Source: Agelaius tricolor (Eukaryota > Chordata > Aves > Passeriformes > Icteridae). Taken from it: DNA of 64,000 nucleotides. Positions 21,901 through 34,210 of the stretch are shown piece after piece. Both the position numbers and the translations under genes were made by a program. The notes beneath the pieces are model-generated. The model was given only the letters and a program-made list of their open reading frames with translations, ran no database searches and was not told the DNA's origin. The DNA lies in the NCBI GenBank assembly GCA_023055355.1, contig JALJCS010000035.1:3410001-3474000 (forward strand), written 5' to 3'. The first letter of the stretch is position 1; the number at the start of each line of letters is the position of its first letter.

Positions 21901-24900
21901 TGTTTAATCATAAATATCTGTTGTTGGGCTGTGGACAGAAAGCGTTTGGAATTTTAGTCAGGACAGGCAAACCTAGGAAAGTTTGGAGAGTGGGCTCAGG
22001 CTCCTTTGTGTCCTGTTGAGCTCAGACACAGAAACGGACGCTGTGTTTCCACCTGCCTTGTACAACCAGAGGGGAATTCAGACCTTGCCATGATCCTGAA
22101 GCTTAGAAAAAGAAAAAAAGGCCAAAACAAGGTGACAAACCCTTCACTGTGTGCAATCTGTCACTTTTAGGGTATGATTAAATACTTTCAGCACCAATTC
22201 TTTGACCTTATCATGACATAAATGGCTTTTAGAAACCATTCCCTCTAGCAAGTCTTGTGTTAAAAAAAAAAAAAAAATCACACTGGGGAGCACAAAACAA
22301 GTCCTTAGGCTTTTGCTTCAAGCACCACAGACCACAGCAGAGATGTTCTCACATACCTTTGTTAAACACTGAGCACTCTGTGAGCGTGTGGTGCAAAGAG
22401 GGGTTTTGATTTTGCTGTGTTCCAAGTGGGGGTTTCATTTTTCTATGCTCCAAGGTTGAGTTTTTTATTTTCCTGCAGGATTGTGCTGTACTCGTTTGCT
22501 AAACTGAAGTCAGAACCAGCAAGCAAGTGCTTGATTTTGGTCTTACAAAAATTTAACCCTGTGCATTGGGATTTGCTGAGGCTTTTCTAAAATAAGGTTT
22601 ACAAAGGCCCTAAGAGTTGCAAAGGATTTTCCTGCAGTCTGCAAAAGTACCTGTGATCCTGTTCTGTGCCACCACCCACAGCTGGGGCAACGACTCAATA
22701 AAGTGAGGTGGGGGAAATGACAGTAGCCCAACAAAGCAGGGGTGTGATTATTAATTAGTGTGTTATTCATATATGGATTAATTGAGGTTTTAGAGAGTTG
22801 AAACCCTTTCCACCAGCATTATTCTGCTCAGTGCATTTTATACCACAGCATGAACATGAACATTCTCCTGCTTCTGTCTGCACCTCTCACCAGCCTGGCT
22901 CTTGGATAATTCAGAGCCCTCAGGGTTGCAGCAACACTGCAGGAAATAATTTTTTGCTCCCATTAGGAGTGTGTGGTCCTGCCAGTGGTGTGGGAGGCGC
23001 CTTTGTGGAGTGCTCCTTGCTGACCCACCTGCAGCCACCCCCAGCCTCTGGAGGAGCCCAGGGAATGTCACTGTGAATACTAATGGCATCAGAAACCTGG
23101 CTCTGTAGCTATCAATATCTGAATTTTTGGCTAAACTGTAAAATTATATTTTTCAGAATAAAAGTAAAATTCCGTGGGAAATAGATTTGTAGAAAATCCT
23201 CAAAACCTGACAGAAGGTTCACACAGTGTGCATCTGCATGCAAACCTTGAGATAAATGCTGACTTGGACATGCCATGGAATAGGACAGACATTGCTAGGA
23301 GAGAAATGGAACTAGAAACAACTTTCAAAGGATGACCTTGCAAAAGACTGGATACTTTGGAGGAATAGAACTATGAAAGATGCATTGGAGTAGGACTCAT
23401 GAGGGGTAATTTTAGATGATTTGGCTTTTAGGCATATACAGCATGGTGTGGCAAAAGCTGATAGAAATACTTATAATGTATTGTAATTAAGAAATGGTTT
23501 GCTTCTGATTGTGATGGCGTGAATTAAAACATCTGTATTGTCTCACCCTTCACGTGAGACTGAAAATGGAATAAAAATTTTTAAAACTTTAAAACTGGGT
23601 CAGGAAAGAACTTAATCCGACAAAATTCGTTATTTTTGTATTTATAACCATGCTGCTGTGATTTTAAATGCAGAAGTGGAGCAGGCATGTGAGAAGAGCT
23701 CCTGGGATTTGTATGCCCTTCTCATGGTGGTGGCTGTGCTGTTCTGTGCCCTGGTGTGCTGCACCTTGTACCGTGTTGATGTAAGTACAGTCACCACAGC
23801 AAAACTGGGGCAGTCTGGTGGGACAAAGTGATATTCTTTTGAAATAGTGCTGAGTCAAGCAAACATCTGATAAACCTAAGGAACTGTGACTGCCTATTGC
23901 TCTCCTATTTGCCCTCAATTAATATCTTCCAGCTGTAAATTCTTGGCAGCTAACACAGGGTCTTATGCTTCTGTAAGCCTTTGTAAATGAGACATTTATT
24001 GTCCTTTGATAACAAACCTCAAGTGAGCTGTGTGGTTGACACAGCCATGTGTTGTGTGTGTATCCCTGAACAAGGCCCCTCACTGTTCTGCTTTCCTTGC
24101 TTTTTTTAAAGATTTTTGTGAATTGGGACTGGAGCTGTACATAGCAAGCTTGTAAGAGATGTAACTTGGAGGGGGACACAAGGGCAACAAAAACTCATAA
24201 AATACCCTGATGTCTGAAAGTTGTGCTGGGAGAAAAAAATGGCCCCTGTCCAGAAAAAAAAAAACATTATTACATTTTTTTTGTTCACTGGGATTATTTC
24301 TATAAATATACCGCAGAAAGTGCCCAGAAATTGTCTTTGATAGATCCTTCTGATGCATAAATATTATTGAAAATTAAGTGCATGATTCACAGGCTCCTGT
24401 CTCATCCTTTCAAATGTGGATCCAGCACTGCTAAAAACCGGTAGTGTAACATCATTCTGTCAAAGCCCAGTGGGACCTCATGTCCTGTGTTACCAGTAAC
24501 AGCCTAAGAATGAGCCTTATTTATTATTATTGTCATTCATTATTTATGTCAAAGCTACAGTTACATCCAACTCTTGAAGGAACTTTCCATGAAATTGCAT
24601 CAGACTCATAAAAGAAAGTAAAATAAATGGGCTGATAATTTCCACGTGGTCCTCTAAGACCTCACTGGATCATGAGAGGAATTTTAAAAGTATGTTTTCC
24701 TCCTCCAACAGATGATGCAGGTGGACTCCTAAGATGGAAAATTACTCCTTGGTTGGGGTCTTTCCAGGCTCTGGTTTGAATGGCTGTTTTCTTTGTTTGG
24801 CAGGTGAAGAAATATTTCCAGAAGAAAAAGCACAATGAGGTATATGAAGACATGTCCTACAACTCCAGACGGAGCACCCTGGTCAGAACCAACACCTATT

Positions 24901-24914
24901 CCAGAGGTGAATAA
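18895..24914 (+). CDS. CD7: CD7 T-cell/NK surface glycoprotein, tandem-Ig form, 319 aa
   Basis: Spliced CDS 18895-18967, 19736-20062, 21543-21884, 23674-23780, 24804-24914 gives 960 nt with a continuous frame. Residues 1-24 are a signal peptide, about 25-133 a first V-type Ig domain, about 134-247 a second V-type Ig domain, about 260-280 the membrane span, and the rest a tail. CD7 hallmarks are the YLR after strand B, the (I/L)xLH(R/K)LQExDS..Y.C strand E-F block in both domains, VLVKG closing each domain, and VYEDMS in the tail (YEDM at 297-300). In human CD7, YEDM is a PI3-kinase p85-binding YxxM motif. Sequons are NRS, NIT and NGS. Mammalian CD7 has one Ig domain plus a repeat stalk; here a second Ig exon replaces the stalk. 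The ATG has A at -3; a TTG-initiated extension upstream is not needed. Confidence 0.88.
19736..20062 (+). other. CD7: CD7 first V-type Ig domain exon
   Basis: The exon is 327 nt, phase 1 at both ends. Canonical Ig cysteines are in SITCPM and IYKC; an extra cysteine is in MIYCPKD at the strand C'-region. One sequon (NRS) follows the first cysteine. It ends in VLVKG. Confidence 0.85.
21543..21884 (+). other. CD7: CD7 second V-type Ig domain exon
   Basis: The exon is 342 nt, phase 1 at both ends, with an acceptor after CTCTGTTTTTAG. Cysteines are in NITCVL and YICAQE; sequons are NIT and NGS. It shares SPAFGNR-type and LHKLQEKDSD blocks with the first domain (NPAFANR, LHRLQESDSE), so the two exons arose by internal duplication. 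Confidence 0.85.
23165..23610 (+). mobile_element. LTR-like element in the CD7 intron before the transmembrane exon
   Basis: Inversely related to about 42830-43280: the reverse complement of that segment shares GACAGACATTGCT, AGAGAAATGGAA, ACTGGATACTTTGGAG, AAGCAAAC-type and GTGAGACAATACAGATGT-type blocks. GGAATAAAA near 23570 fits a plus-oriented polyadenylation site. Confidence 0.55.
23674..23780 (+). other. CD7: CD7 transmembrane exon
   Basis: The exon is 107 nt, entering in phase 1 and leaving in phase 0 at GTTGAT|GTAAGT. It encodes EVEQACEKSSWD and then a hydrophobic span with a CC pair near the inner face, possible palmitoylation sites. Confidence 0.85.
24804..24914 (+). other. CD7: CD7 cytoplasmic tail exon
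   Basis: Acceptor GTTTGGCAG at 24803. It encodes a lysine-rich stop-transfer (KKYFQKKKH), then EVYEDMSYNS and an RRSTLVRTNTYS end. Tyrosines are at 287, 297, 302 and 315. The TAA stop at 24912-24914 lies inside an AATAAA hexamer (24910-24915). Confidence 0.85.
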
Positions 24915-25547
24915 ACTTCTGCCAGCTGGGACCATCCCCTCACAGGCAGCTCTGAGGGCTGCTTTAACCTCCTGAACTGAAATCACTATCACACTATCAC
25001 CTACCTCCTTCAGTGGAGGGAAAAACCTCATTTCCTAGGTTGTGTCAACTTTTTTTAATGTGTTTTTTTTTGTAATGTACAGAAAATCAAGCAAAATGCA
25101 GGTGCCCTGGACACATGTATGCAGTTCAGTGTGAAAAGGCAGCATTTTGGGGCTAAATGCAACATATGGGCTCATTCCTTTGCTAAATAACCCATTCTGG
25201 GGTGGATGGGGAGGTCTGGTTCTGGGCTTTGCTCAGTCTCAGGAAGACCACACAGGTCTGATCAATAATTTGCCATGGATCCACACAGGCATGGATTCCA
25301 GTTCTCTCATGGATCCTTGCCCAAGAGCTCAGGCAGCTAAAACCACTCAAGAGGTACAGCAGGGAAATCTATTTTACAGAAACTTGAGGAACGTGGCAGG
25401 GTGAAATGCTGGATCCATGTGGGCTCACCTGCTCCAAGGTCGTGATGGTCCCACAAAAACACAATCAAGTCTAAATTTTAGTTTACTGCCTCTGTCAGAG
25501 CCACTCGTGTGACTGATAGGGTCTTGATGTGGCTGAGTGTTGATACT

Positions 25548-25553
25548 ATTAAA
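25548..25553 (+). terminator. Weak candidate polyadenylation signal for CD7
   Basis: ATTAAA about 630 nt after the stop, just before an LTR-like element begins near 25605. The AATAAA overlapping the stop codon at 24910 is too close to give any 3' UTR. Inferred only. Confidence 0.25.
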
Positions 25554-25604
25554 ATAGCTGAGGAGCAAAGTGACTAAACTCGGGTCCTGGTGGCATCTTG
25601 GGTG

Positions 25605-26420
25605 TCTTGGTTTGAACAGACAGGTGTCTGCTAAAGAAGGCAGGAGCCTCCCTTGAAATGGAAAATGTAAACCCCCTCCCTCTGATTTATTATAATTTTG
25701 AAATTAAGGGGCTCTCAGGAAAAGACATGGGAGTAGGAATAACAAGTCTTTATTAGGAAATTTAAAAAAAATACAAATGCAATAATACAAAAAGAAGAAA
25801 CCAAACCCCTGCCAGAGTCAGACCATGCCCTGTCCCCTGTGTGTCAGGGGTGGCACAGCCCCATCCCATGGGGGCTCAGCCCTCCTGCAGTGCCAGCTGT
25901 GGCTCTGCTGGAGCAGGGATCCTGCACAAGGGGGGAGTTTTCCTCTGCAGCTCCAGGGCTGCTGCAGATGGGCCTGGGCTCCCTCTGGCCATGCAGGGCA
26001 GCAGAAGCTGCTCCTCTGGCAATGCACTGGGCAAAGGCTGCTGTGCTGTGCCAGGCTCAGATTGGATCCAGGTAGGAATGCTTGGCTCCTGCCCTGGGCA
26101 ATGCAGCATCTCCCCATGGGATGCTGGGATTGGATCAGCCCTGCAGGGACACTCAGTGGCCATGGACAGCAGAGATCTCCTGCAGGGAGGGTTGGCTGTG
26201 GGAGAGATAAATAAAATTGCCCCATGAACAGCAGAGAACTGCCCCAGCTCTGACAGATGGGAATAGAATCCCCCTATTTCCAACCTAAGACCCTGGGACA
26301 GCAGAAATGTTTGTGATGTGCTGGATGAGTTTCTCCACAGTGACTCCCCACTGTACAACACAAGGTGAAATAATCCAGGGTAAAGTGAAGCCAATGTCTG
26401 CATTCCAACCTGGGCATGAT
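25605..26420. mobile_element. LTR of a passerine ERV (TGTCTTGGTTTG type)
   Basis: Begins TGTCTTGGTTTGAACAGACA and continues through GGTGTCTGCTAAAGAAGGCA, GAAATTAAGGGGCTCTCAGG and an A-rich segment, a layout I know from songbird ERV LTRs. Overlapping open frames in both strands at 25820-26220 are GC-rich LTR sequence, not genes. The right end is approximate. Confidence 0.55.
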
Positions 26421-29400
26421 CTAAAACCCCTTCTTATCAAAGGGATTTATCAAAATTCACCTCAGGCAAGAAGAGGCTAAATTTGGTTTTGTAACAGCTT
26501 CTAGAGCAGGTGGCTGCGGGTGCAGGGCTGAGGAAGGGCTCAGCCTCCTCCAGGGCTGTTTTGGTTTTGCAGGGTTGGGGCCACTGTGAAAAGTCAAAAA
26601 TCTTCCACAAAGGAATGCTGAAAATTGCCTTGGTACAGGGCAGGGCTGATGGGGGTGGCCTCTGGTTGCTGAGGACAGGCTGAGACTGGAGGTTCTCGTC
26701 ATTGATGTGATTGTTTATTTTGTTTTGAGGGATTAGGGTCAGTTTATCTTTGATGAGTGCGTAGCTGGAGCAGAGCCAGGCACAAAGGATCATTCCTCAT
26801 CAGAGCTGAGCTCTGATAAGATCCCAGCTTGCCAAGGCAATCCTGCCCCTCAGGAGAGCCCATTTCCCTCCAGATATTGCTCATGAAATGCTGTGCACCA
26901 GACCTGAGGGAGAAATCCCCTCACTGTGAGGGGGGTGGGTGGTGCGGGTTTGCCTCAAGAGCAAGTGGGGGCTGTCTTCACATGGCCAGACCTGGATTAA
27001 TTGTGTTTGTGTTGGGGTTGTGTACAGTTCCTCAATATTTTCATACATATATTAAAACCTTTTTCATGTATCTTGCAAATAAATTGATGTTTCTTTTAGT
27101 GGTTTTTCTTTTTTTTTGTGGTTTTTTTTTAAATAGTGATTCAAGGCTTTTTGAAAATTCTGTATAAACTGCCCCTAACAGCATCCCACTAGACAGCATA
27201 TTAACTGTTTTCCACTTTAATTACAAAATCTTCAGGTGAGGTTTTTCTTTTTAAAACCAATCGCTGAAGAAAACAGAAAAGAACCCTTCAGACCCTGTGC
27301 ATTCCATGTCTCATTGCCCAAACTTTTCTTGAATTCTGCTAGACTTGGTGCTGGGACCAATTCTGGCTTTGTCCCCAGAAAAGCTCAGCTCAGGGGTGGG
27401 TGAAGAGCTGAGCAAGAACCAACAAATCAGGTGCCAACCTAGGAACTGAGGTGCCCATAGTCGAGCACCTTTCATCACATTTTCATTCTTGGAACAAGGT
27501 GCAGGTTTAGTCGAAAAGGGGCAAAAGCCCTGAGAGCCAGCACAGAGAGGTTCACAATGAGCAAAGTAGCATTTGAGATCAGCTTTCTGTAGAAACACTG
27601 TTGTGCCAATGTGACCACAAAGGTGAAGAAAAAAAAGCTGTGAAAGGAAACAGTAGTGGAGGTGTTTTTTTGATTTTGTGTAAACAAATTAAAAAAAAAA
27701 AAAAAAAGAAGTAACACCTTTCTGTGGAAAATGACCCACACTGAATTGTTTCATGGGCAGCACAATTAACCCAAGCAGTGGTAAATAAACTGCTGGGGAA
27801 TTTAGCTCCAGAGTGTCAGGGAATAATTGGGAATTTATTAAAATTAATTTTATTTTAAATAAAGGGGGCTGGAGCATTCTGAAGATGCAGAGTTGTCTCA
27901 GATCTTCCCTGGAGAGCAGAAAAACTGAAATTTTTACCCCCAGAGTTGCAGACAGAATTGCTCTGGGCTAATTCTGTTGCCTTTGCTTCTTTTTCTGTCT
28001 TGTCTCAGCCTCTGGAGAGGGAAATGGTTTTCAGGGAGAGGTGGGAAGTGCAGTTCTGAGGCAGTGTGAACAGTATCAGGCTATTGGTGATGCTCCAGCC
28101 CCATCCATGGGATAAAAAACAGGAATTGCAGGCTCAGGTGGGAAGCAGGGCTGCAGCTCCAGTGTCACACACAGTCTGTGGGATGGGGCTGGGCAAGGAC
28201 AGCAGGTCAGAAGCAGAGAAATTCCAAGAGGGAAGGTGCAAAGAGTGTCTGAAGTGACTCAGGGGTCTGCAGGGAGTGACCTGGGCTGAGTGCCTGGGGA
28301 AGGCTCATCGTGAATACTCTTGGTTATTTGCAGAACTGAAGAAATCAGCCAGCACATGTGCATTAGAGCCTATGGAGCCAGGGAAATTTAGCTGGAAGAA
28401 GCATTTTAACCCCTTGACTCAGGTGTGTGTGGCAAGGATGTGCCTGAACTCAGGTGCCAGGCAGGCTGATAAGCCCAGCTGAGCCACAAAATGTTCAGCA
28501 GGAGACAGGAGAGAAGCAGGTTCTGCTCTGGTGGTTTGTGACATATTGCAGGACACTGGGATGTCTCCCGTGGCAATCCAGTGTTTATGTGCTCCAGCAG
28601 CTGTGAGTGCTGCATCATCCATGTCTGGGTTTGTGGTCTGGAGCCAGTTTCTCCCACCTGTCTCTTGCTGGGGACTCTTTTTCCATCCAAAAACTCCTTC
28701 TTCTGCTGCAGAATTCAGAGGATCTGACCAAAATATGTCCAGCACTCCTGGCTCTGCTGAAGACAAGCTGCTGACTGCTGAATTCTCAAGGTCCCTGTGT
28801 TAGTAAAAAGCCTATTTCCACTCATGGTGTGCAAGCTTTTGTAAGCACTTGTTTTCCAAAGCATTTAGTTTCTTTTTGAATGCTTTGTAACCCTCAGCTT
28901 GTGTTATATTAGCAGTAAGCTTACAGTCAATTTGAAAACATGCAGGTTTTTTTCTGGTTCATAGATTTGGTTTTCTCACAGCTTTGAGGTGGTGAAAATG
29001 CTTCATTGGTGCTATTTCTTAAATCTGATATATTTGGTTAATAAGCTCCTGCACTAGGTAATGAGTTCTTTTGTTGCTTGTATAAATTTAACAGTATTTA
29101 TGTTGTTTTGCATGGTTTTCAACACTATTTCAATTCCTTCAGGAATGACTGGTTAGTGGCTTTGTGCAACATGCAAGAAATCTTTCCAATTTCATTTGGA
29201 GTCTCAACAAGTTTTAACCTTCTTTTTAGAAAATCAATACATTACTCATCACACATTACTCTCTCATCCAGCCAGAGAACTCTGCCTTGTCTACAAGAAT
29301 CTCACATATTTTTTTTTCATTTAAGAAATGAAAATAAAGCAACCAGCCTAAATACTGGCTAAAGAGAATCAACCATTTTGTCCTCACACTAAAGTTTTAC

Positions 29401-31260
29401 AGCGTTGCCACAATCTGTGTGGTACAAGTAGCTTGCCTGTCCAATTGTGGATGGGAGGTGACTCCACTCTGTGCAATTAACTGCTGGTAGGGCTGGATGA
29501 ACTCTCTGGATGCTGCTAATTCCTGTGTAACTACTTCACAAGAACCATTCTTTTGCTTTTGGCTGGTATTTGACTGCACCAACTGACTGGCATGTGTCTG
29601 ACACTCTCCCTGGAGAACATGGCCCCAGAGATTTCCAGCTCAGATAGAAAAGCTCTGCTCCACTCCTGTGCTTTCTGTCTGTAATGGGAATAATGTCTAA
29701 ACACTGCACGTGCCAAGTGGAAGATGATCTCTCATTCCTTCCTACGGAATTAGTATCAGTAATTAGTAATTAGTAACTCTCTAGAAAAGCCTTTAAGTTC
29801 ATCCCTCTCTGCAGTTCATGACACCCTGAGACATTTGGTCCTTCTGCTCTTAGCAGAATCACACAAGTTGTAAAAGCTTATTCTGGGGGCTGTTGTACAA
29901 GTGGTGCTTTACCAATGGTAGTAATAATTTCATCCTCAGATGGTGGAATTTATCACTCTGCTCTGGTAGGACAGAAAAAAGGAGATACTTGGTTTGTGGG
30001 GTCCCTTTCACCACACATTTTTGCCTTACAGCTCAGGGCAAGCCTTCAAAGAAGTCACCAAGGCCAGTTTACTACTTGTGGTTTCCACTAGTGTAGTATT
30101 AGCTCTGCTCAGAGACAGTTGGCTGAAGCTTGTGGGTGAGTGACATTTAAAGTCCCAATGCAGAGATGACATTTTGCATAAATGCTCGTGATTTCTGAGA
30201 AAACATATTATAGAAGAAGCTCTTTAATATTGTTGTAGATTTCTCTGTTACCCTCACTCTCATACTTTCTAATGCTCACAGTGGAAGCTTCTCTAGGAAG
30301 TCTCCTCAAAGTGATGGCAGTTGCTGTCTAAACTTTTGGACTCAAAACTCTTTATTTAATTAAAAAAAAAAATCCCGGAACAGTTCAAGGTTTCACAAAA
30401 GAAATCAAGCATGTGTGTGTACACACTGCAGATAAAAAAATCACAGTTCCTAATGGCTTTCAAGGCTAAAATTAGAAACACTCCTTTCACACAGAGCACA
30501 CACAGAGACCAATGTGCTCCTTCTTGCAGGGTGTTTTGGAAATAAAGTTGTAGCATGGATAAATAGATCCTTATATTTCTGTCCTAGCCAAAAGAGGAAA
30601 CAGAGAATTCCTGGCAGGTTTAGAGCTCACAGAGGAACCTAAATGAACAGCCTGAACTGAGGCCTTGCTTAGACTTGTCCAGGGTTAGGTGGACCAGGAG
30701 GGATCCATCACTGAAAGGATGGCTGTTGTCCTCCTGGTGCTTTTGTGAATAAATCTCACTGTGGTGGTCATGGTGAGCTTGCAAATTGTCTGAGTGGGCT
30801 TGGCTGGAGGCAGAGAAGGGCACTTCTTCCAGTGCCTCTTATTCCATGGCAAGCCCTAATGCTCAGACCTGGGGACACCACTTGGGTGGAACAAAAAGAG
30901 AGGCAGAAATATCCATAATAAAAATAATTACATTCCCTAGTAACATGCTTTGTGCAGCTGGCTTCTCTCAGGCTGCTCTCACACCTCAGTGACAGCTGAG
31001 AGAGACACAAATGGTTTTGTGGTGGAGACAGCAAAGCCTGCCTGCTGCAGGGGGCTTGGGGTGTTATTTGTGTTCAGAGGTGCTGAGGGGGCTGCTCTGT
31101 GGTCTGCCTGTCCCCATGCTGTGACAGGGACCCGTAAGCACGCTCTGGCAGGAACCTGTGGTTGCTCTTGCTCAGCAGGGCTGGGGCAGCTCTTCTGCAC
31201 AGCATCACCTGCAAAAGCAGCCTGGCTGTCCTCCTTGGAGCTGCCACCTGCCCCGGGGGC
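26421..31260. other. Gene-free stretch downstream of CD7
   Basis: Only poly-T/poly-A tracts (e.g. 27108-27132, 27690-27707) and short chance frames. No conserved exon or repeat family recognised. Confidence 0.4.
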
Positions 31261-31261
31261 C

Positions 31262-31345
31262 CTCACTGTCACTGCCACTGTCACTGCCACTGTCACACCG
31301 TGCTCCGTGTTACAGCTGTGGCCCCTCGGTTCCCTCACTGTCACT
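31262..31345 (+). repeat. Short CACTGT/CACTGC tandem repeat at the edge of the LTR array
   Basis: TCACTGTCACTGCCACTG-type 12-mers, followed by two imperfect copies of the array junction (CACCGTGCTCCGTGTTAC and CACCATGCTCTGTGTTAC). Confidence 0.7.
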
Positions 31346-33700
31346 GTCACACCATGCTCTGTGTTACTGATGCCTTTTTCAGGCTCACATAGACACAAAG
31401 GATAGACAAAGTTATAGAATAAAAGCAGATTTATTTACTGAGGGGCCTTCTGGTACTCTGAGGGCAGACGAAGCCTCCCCAGGGGGCTGCACCCAATATG
31501 GACAATGGTCATGAGGTTTTCACACAGATATAAGCTTGGTCATTCACATATTGAGGTTAATTGTCCAATTACAGCTTCAGGAAATGAAGTCACATTCCCC
31601 CAGTTTGCTCTCCCCCCTACTCACTTTTCTTTGTATTTTTCTGGGCCTGAGGCTGTAGGGTGTCCTTGGATCTCAGGCCTAGGGGAATTGTTCTGTCTGA
31701 CCAAAATGTGAGGGCAGTAGCTGACACTTCATATGGAGTTTAGCATTATGCACCAATGCAGTGCAGGATCTGAAAAATATAAAGGCTAAAATCTTAACAG
31801 CACATTACCTGAGGGGGTACCTGAGGCCTGTGGCCCCTTGGTCCCATCACTGTCACTGTCACACCATGCTCTGTGTTACCGATGCCTTTTTCAGGCTTAC
31901 CTAGAGACAGAGGCCAGACAAAGTTATAGAATAAAAGCAGATTTATTTACTGAGGGGCCTTCTGGTACCCTGAGGGCAGATGAAGCCTCCCCAAGGGGCT
32001 GCACCCAATATGGACAATGGTCATGAGGTTTTCACACTGTCAATGTCACACCATGCTCTGTGTTACTGATGCCTTTTTCAGGCTCACCAAGACACAGAGG
32101 TCAGACAAAGTTATAGAATAAAAGCAGATTTATTTACTGAGGGGCCTTCTGGTACCCTGAGGGCAGACGAAGCCTCCCCAGGGGCTGCACCCAATAGGGA
32201 CAATGGTCATGAGGTTTTCACACAGATATAAGCTTGGTCATTCACATATTGAGGTTAATTGATCAATTACAGCTTCAGGAAATGAAGTCACATTCCCCCA
32301 GTTTGCTCTCCCCCTGACTCGCTTTTCTTTGTATTTTTCTGGGCCTGAGGCTGTAGGGTGTCCTTGGATCTCAGGCCTAGGGGAATTGTTCTGTCTGACC
32401 AAAATATGAAGGCAGTAGCTGACACTTCATATGGAGTTTAGAATTATGCACCAATGCAGTGCAGGATCTGAAAAATATAAAGGCTAAAATCTTAACAGCA
32501 CATTACCTGAGGGGGGTACCTGAGGCCTGTGGCCCCTCGGTTCCCTCACTGTCACTGTCACACCATGCTCTGTGTTACTGATGCCTTTTTCAGGCTTACC
32601 TAGAGACAGAGGCCAGACAAAGTTATAGAATAAAAGCAGATTTATTTACTGAGGGGCCTTCTGGTACACTGAGGGCAGACGAAGCCGCCCCAAGGGGCTA
32701 CACCCAATATGGATGATGGTCATGAGATTTTCAGACAGATATCAGTTTGTTCATTTACATATTGAGGTTAATTGTCCAATTACAGCTTCAGGAAATGAAG
32801 TCACATTCCCCCAGTTTGCTCTCCCCCTGACTCACTTTTCTTTGTATTTTTCTGGGCCTGAGGCTGTAGGGTGTCCTTGGATCTCAGGCCTAGGGGAATT
32901 GTTCTGTCTGACCAAAATATGAAGGCAGTAGCTGACACTTCATATGGAGTTTAGAATTATGCACCAATGCAGTGCAGGATCTGAAAAATATAAAGGCTAA
33001 AATCTTAACAGCACATTACCTGAGGGGGGTACCTGAGGCCTGTGGCCCCTCGGTTCCCTCACTGTCACTGTCACACCATGCTCTGTGTTACTGATGCCTT
33101 TTTCAGGCTTACCTAGAGACAGAGGCTAGACAAAGTTATAGAATAAAAGCAGATTTATTTACTGAGGGGCCTTCTGGTACCCTGAGGGCAGACAAAGCCT
33201 CCCCAAGGGGCTGCACCCAATATGGACAATGGTCATGAGGTTTTCACACTGTCAATGTCACACCATGCTCTGTGTTACCGATGCCTTTTTCAGGCTCACC
33301 AAGACACAGAGGTCAGACAAAGTTATAGAATAAAAACAGATTTATTTACTGAGGGGCCTTCTGGTACCCTGAGGGCAGATGAAGCCTCCCCAAGGGGCTG
33401 CACCCAATATGGATGATGGTCATGAGATTTTCAGACAGATATAAGTTAGTTCATTTACATATTGAGGTTAATTGTCCAATTACAGCTTCAGGAAATTAAG
33501 TCCTCCCCAGTTTGCTTCTCCCCAATTCACTTTTGTTTGTACTTTTCTGGGCCTGAGGCTGTAGAGTGTCCTTGGACTTCAGGCCTAAAGGGATTTTTTG
33601 TCTGACCAAAATGTGAAGGCAGTAGCTGACACTTCATATGGAGTTTAGAATTATGCACCAATGCAGTGCAGGATCTGAAAAATATAAAGGCTAAAATCTT
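31335..33700 (-). repeat. Tandem array of LTR units with 512-bp and 187-bp spacing
   Basis: The anchor ACCATGCTCTGTGTTAC recurs at about 31351, 31863, 32050, 32562, 33075 and 33262, giving spacings 512, 187, 512, 513, 187. Each long unit contains an LTR in minus orientation: reversed, it reads AATAAATCTGCTTTTATTCT near its end, as in the plus LTRs at 37030-37500 and 58683-59105. Short units stop at GAGGTTTTCACAC and restart at TGTCAATGTCACACC. Several short open frames here repeat with the array and are not genes. Confidence 0.85.
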
Positions 33701-33769
33701 AAGGCATCATTACAGCTGTCTGTGGCCACTCTATCACTCAGTGGAGTCAGGTCCCTGCTGTCCCCAGGG

Positions 33770-34210
33770 CAGCTGGCCTTGGCATGGGGGTTGTTAGCAG
33801 GTAGAATCAGGCCCTTTGTCAGACACAACAAGGGATTGCATGGACACATGGGTGCCACCATTGAGTCAGGAACAGACAATATATGACACAGACTCTAGGT
33901 CAGAGGGGTGAGAGGCTAGAAGCCCCACATTATAAAAGAAGAAACCCCTTATTTTAGACCCTGGTCCAATTCAGGTGGACCTGATTGGTCCTTTAATCAA
34001 CACATTTCACATGATTGGCTAATTAAGAACAACATCCTTTGGTAAACACCTTATGGGAAAAACAACTTATTCAAAATACCACCTGCAGATCATTTACCAT
34101 TTGTTTACCATTCTTTCTCTCTGCCTCCCTAAAACTTCCCAGACCAATTCATGGGAAAGCTTATCTGGCTTCCTCTTTCTCTGACCAGACTGTGATATCC
34201 ACACATGGAT
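33770..34210. mobile_element. Probable LTR fragment beside the array
   Basis: Contains the CACATTATAAAAGAAGAAAC, CCTGATTGGTCCTTTAATCA and TGATTGGCTAATTAAGAAC segments that I associate with bird LTRs. Boundaries and family uncertain. Confidence 0.35.

Noticed and set aside
25818..26403. Overlapping 130-175-codon frames on both strands
   Set aside because: GC-rich part of an LTR; all frames open together, typical of low stop density rather than coding.
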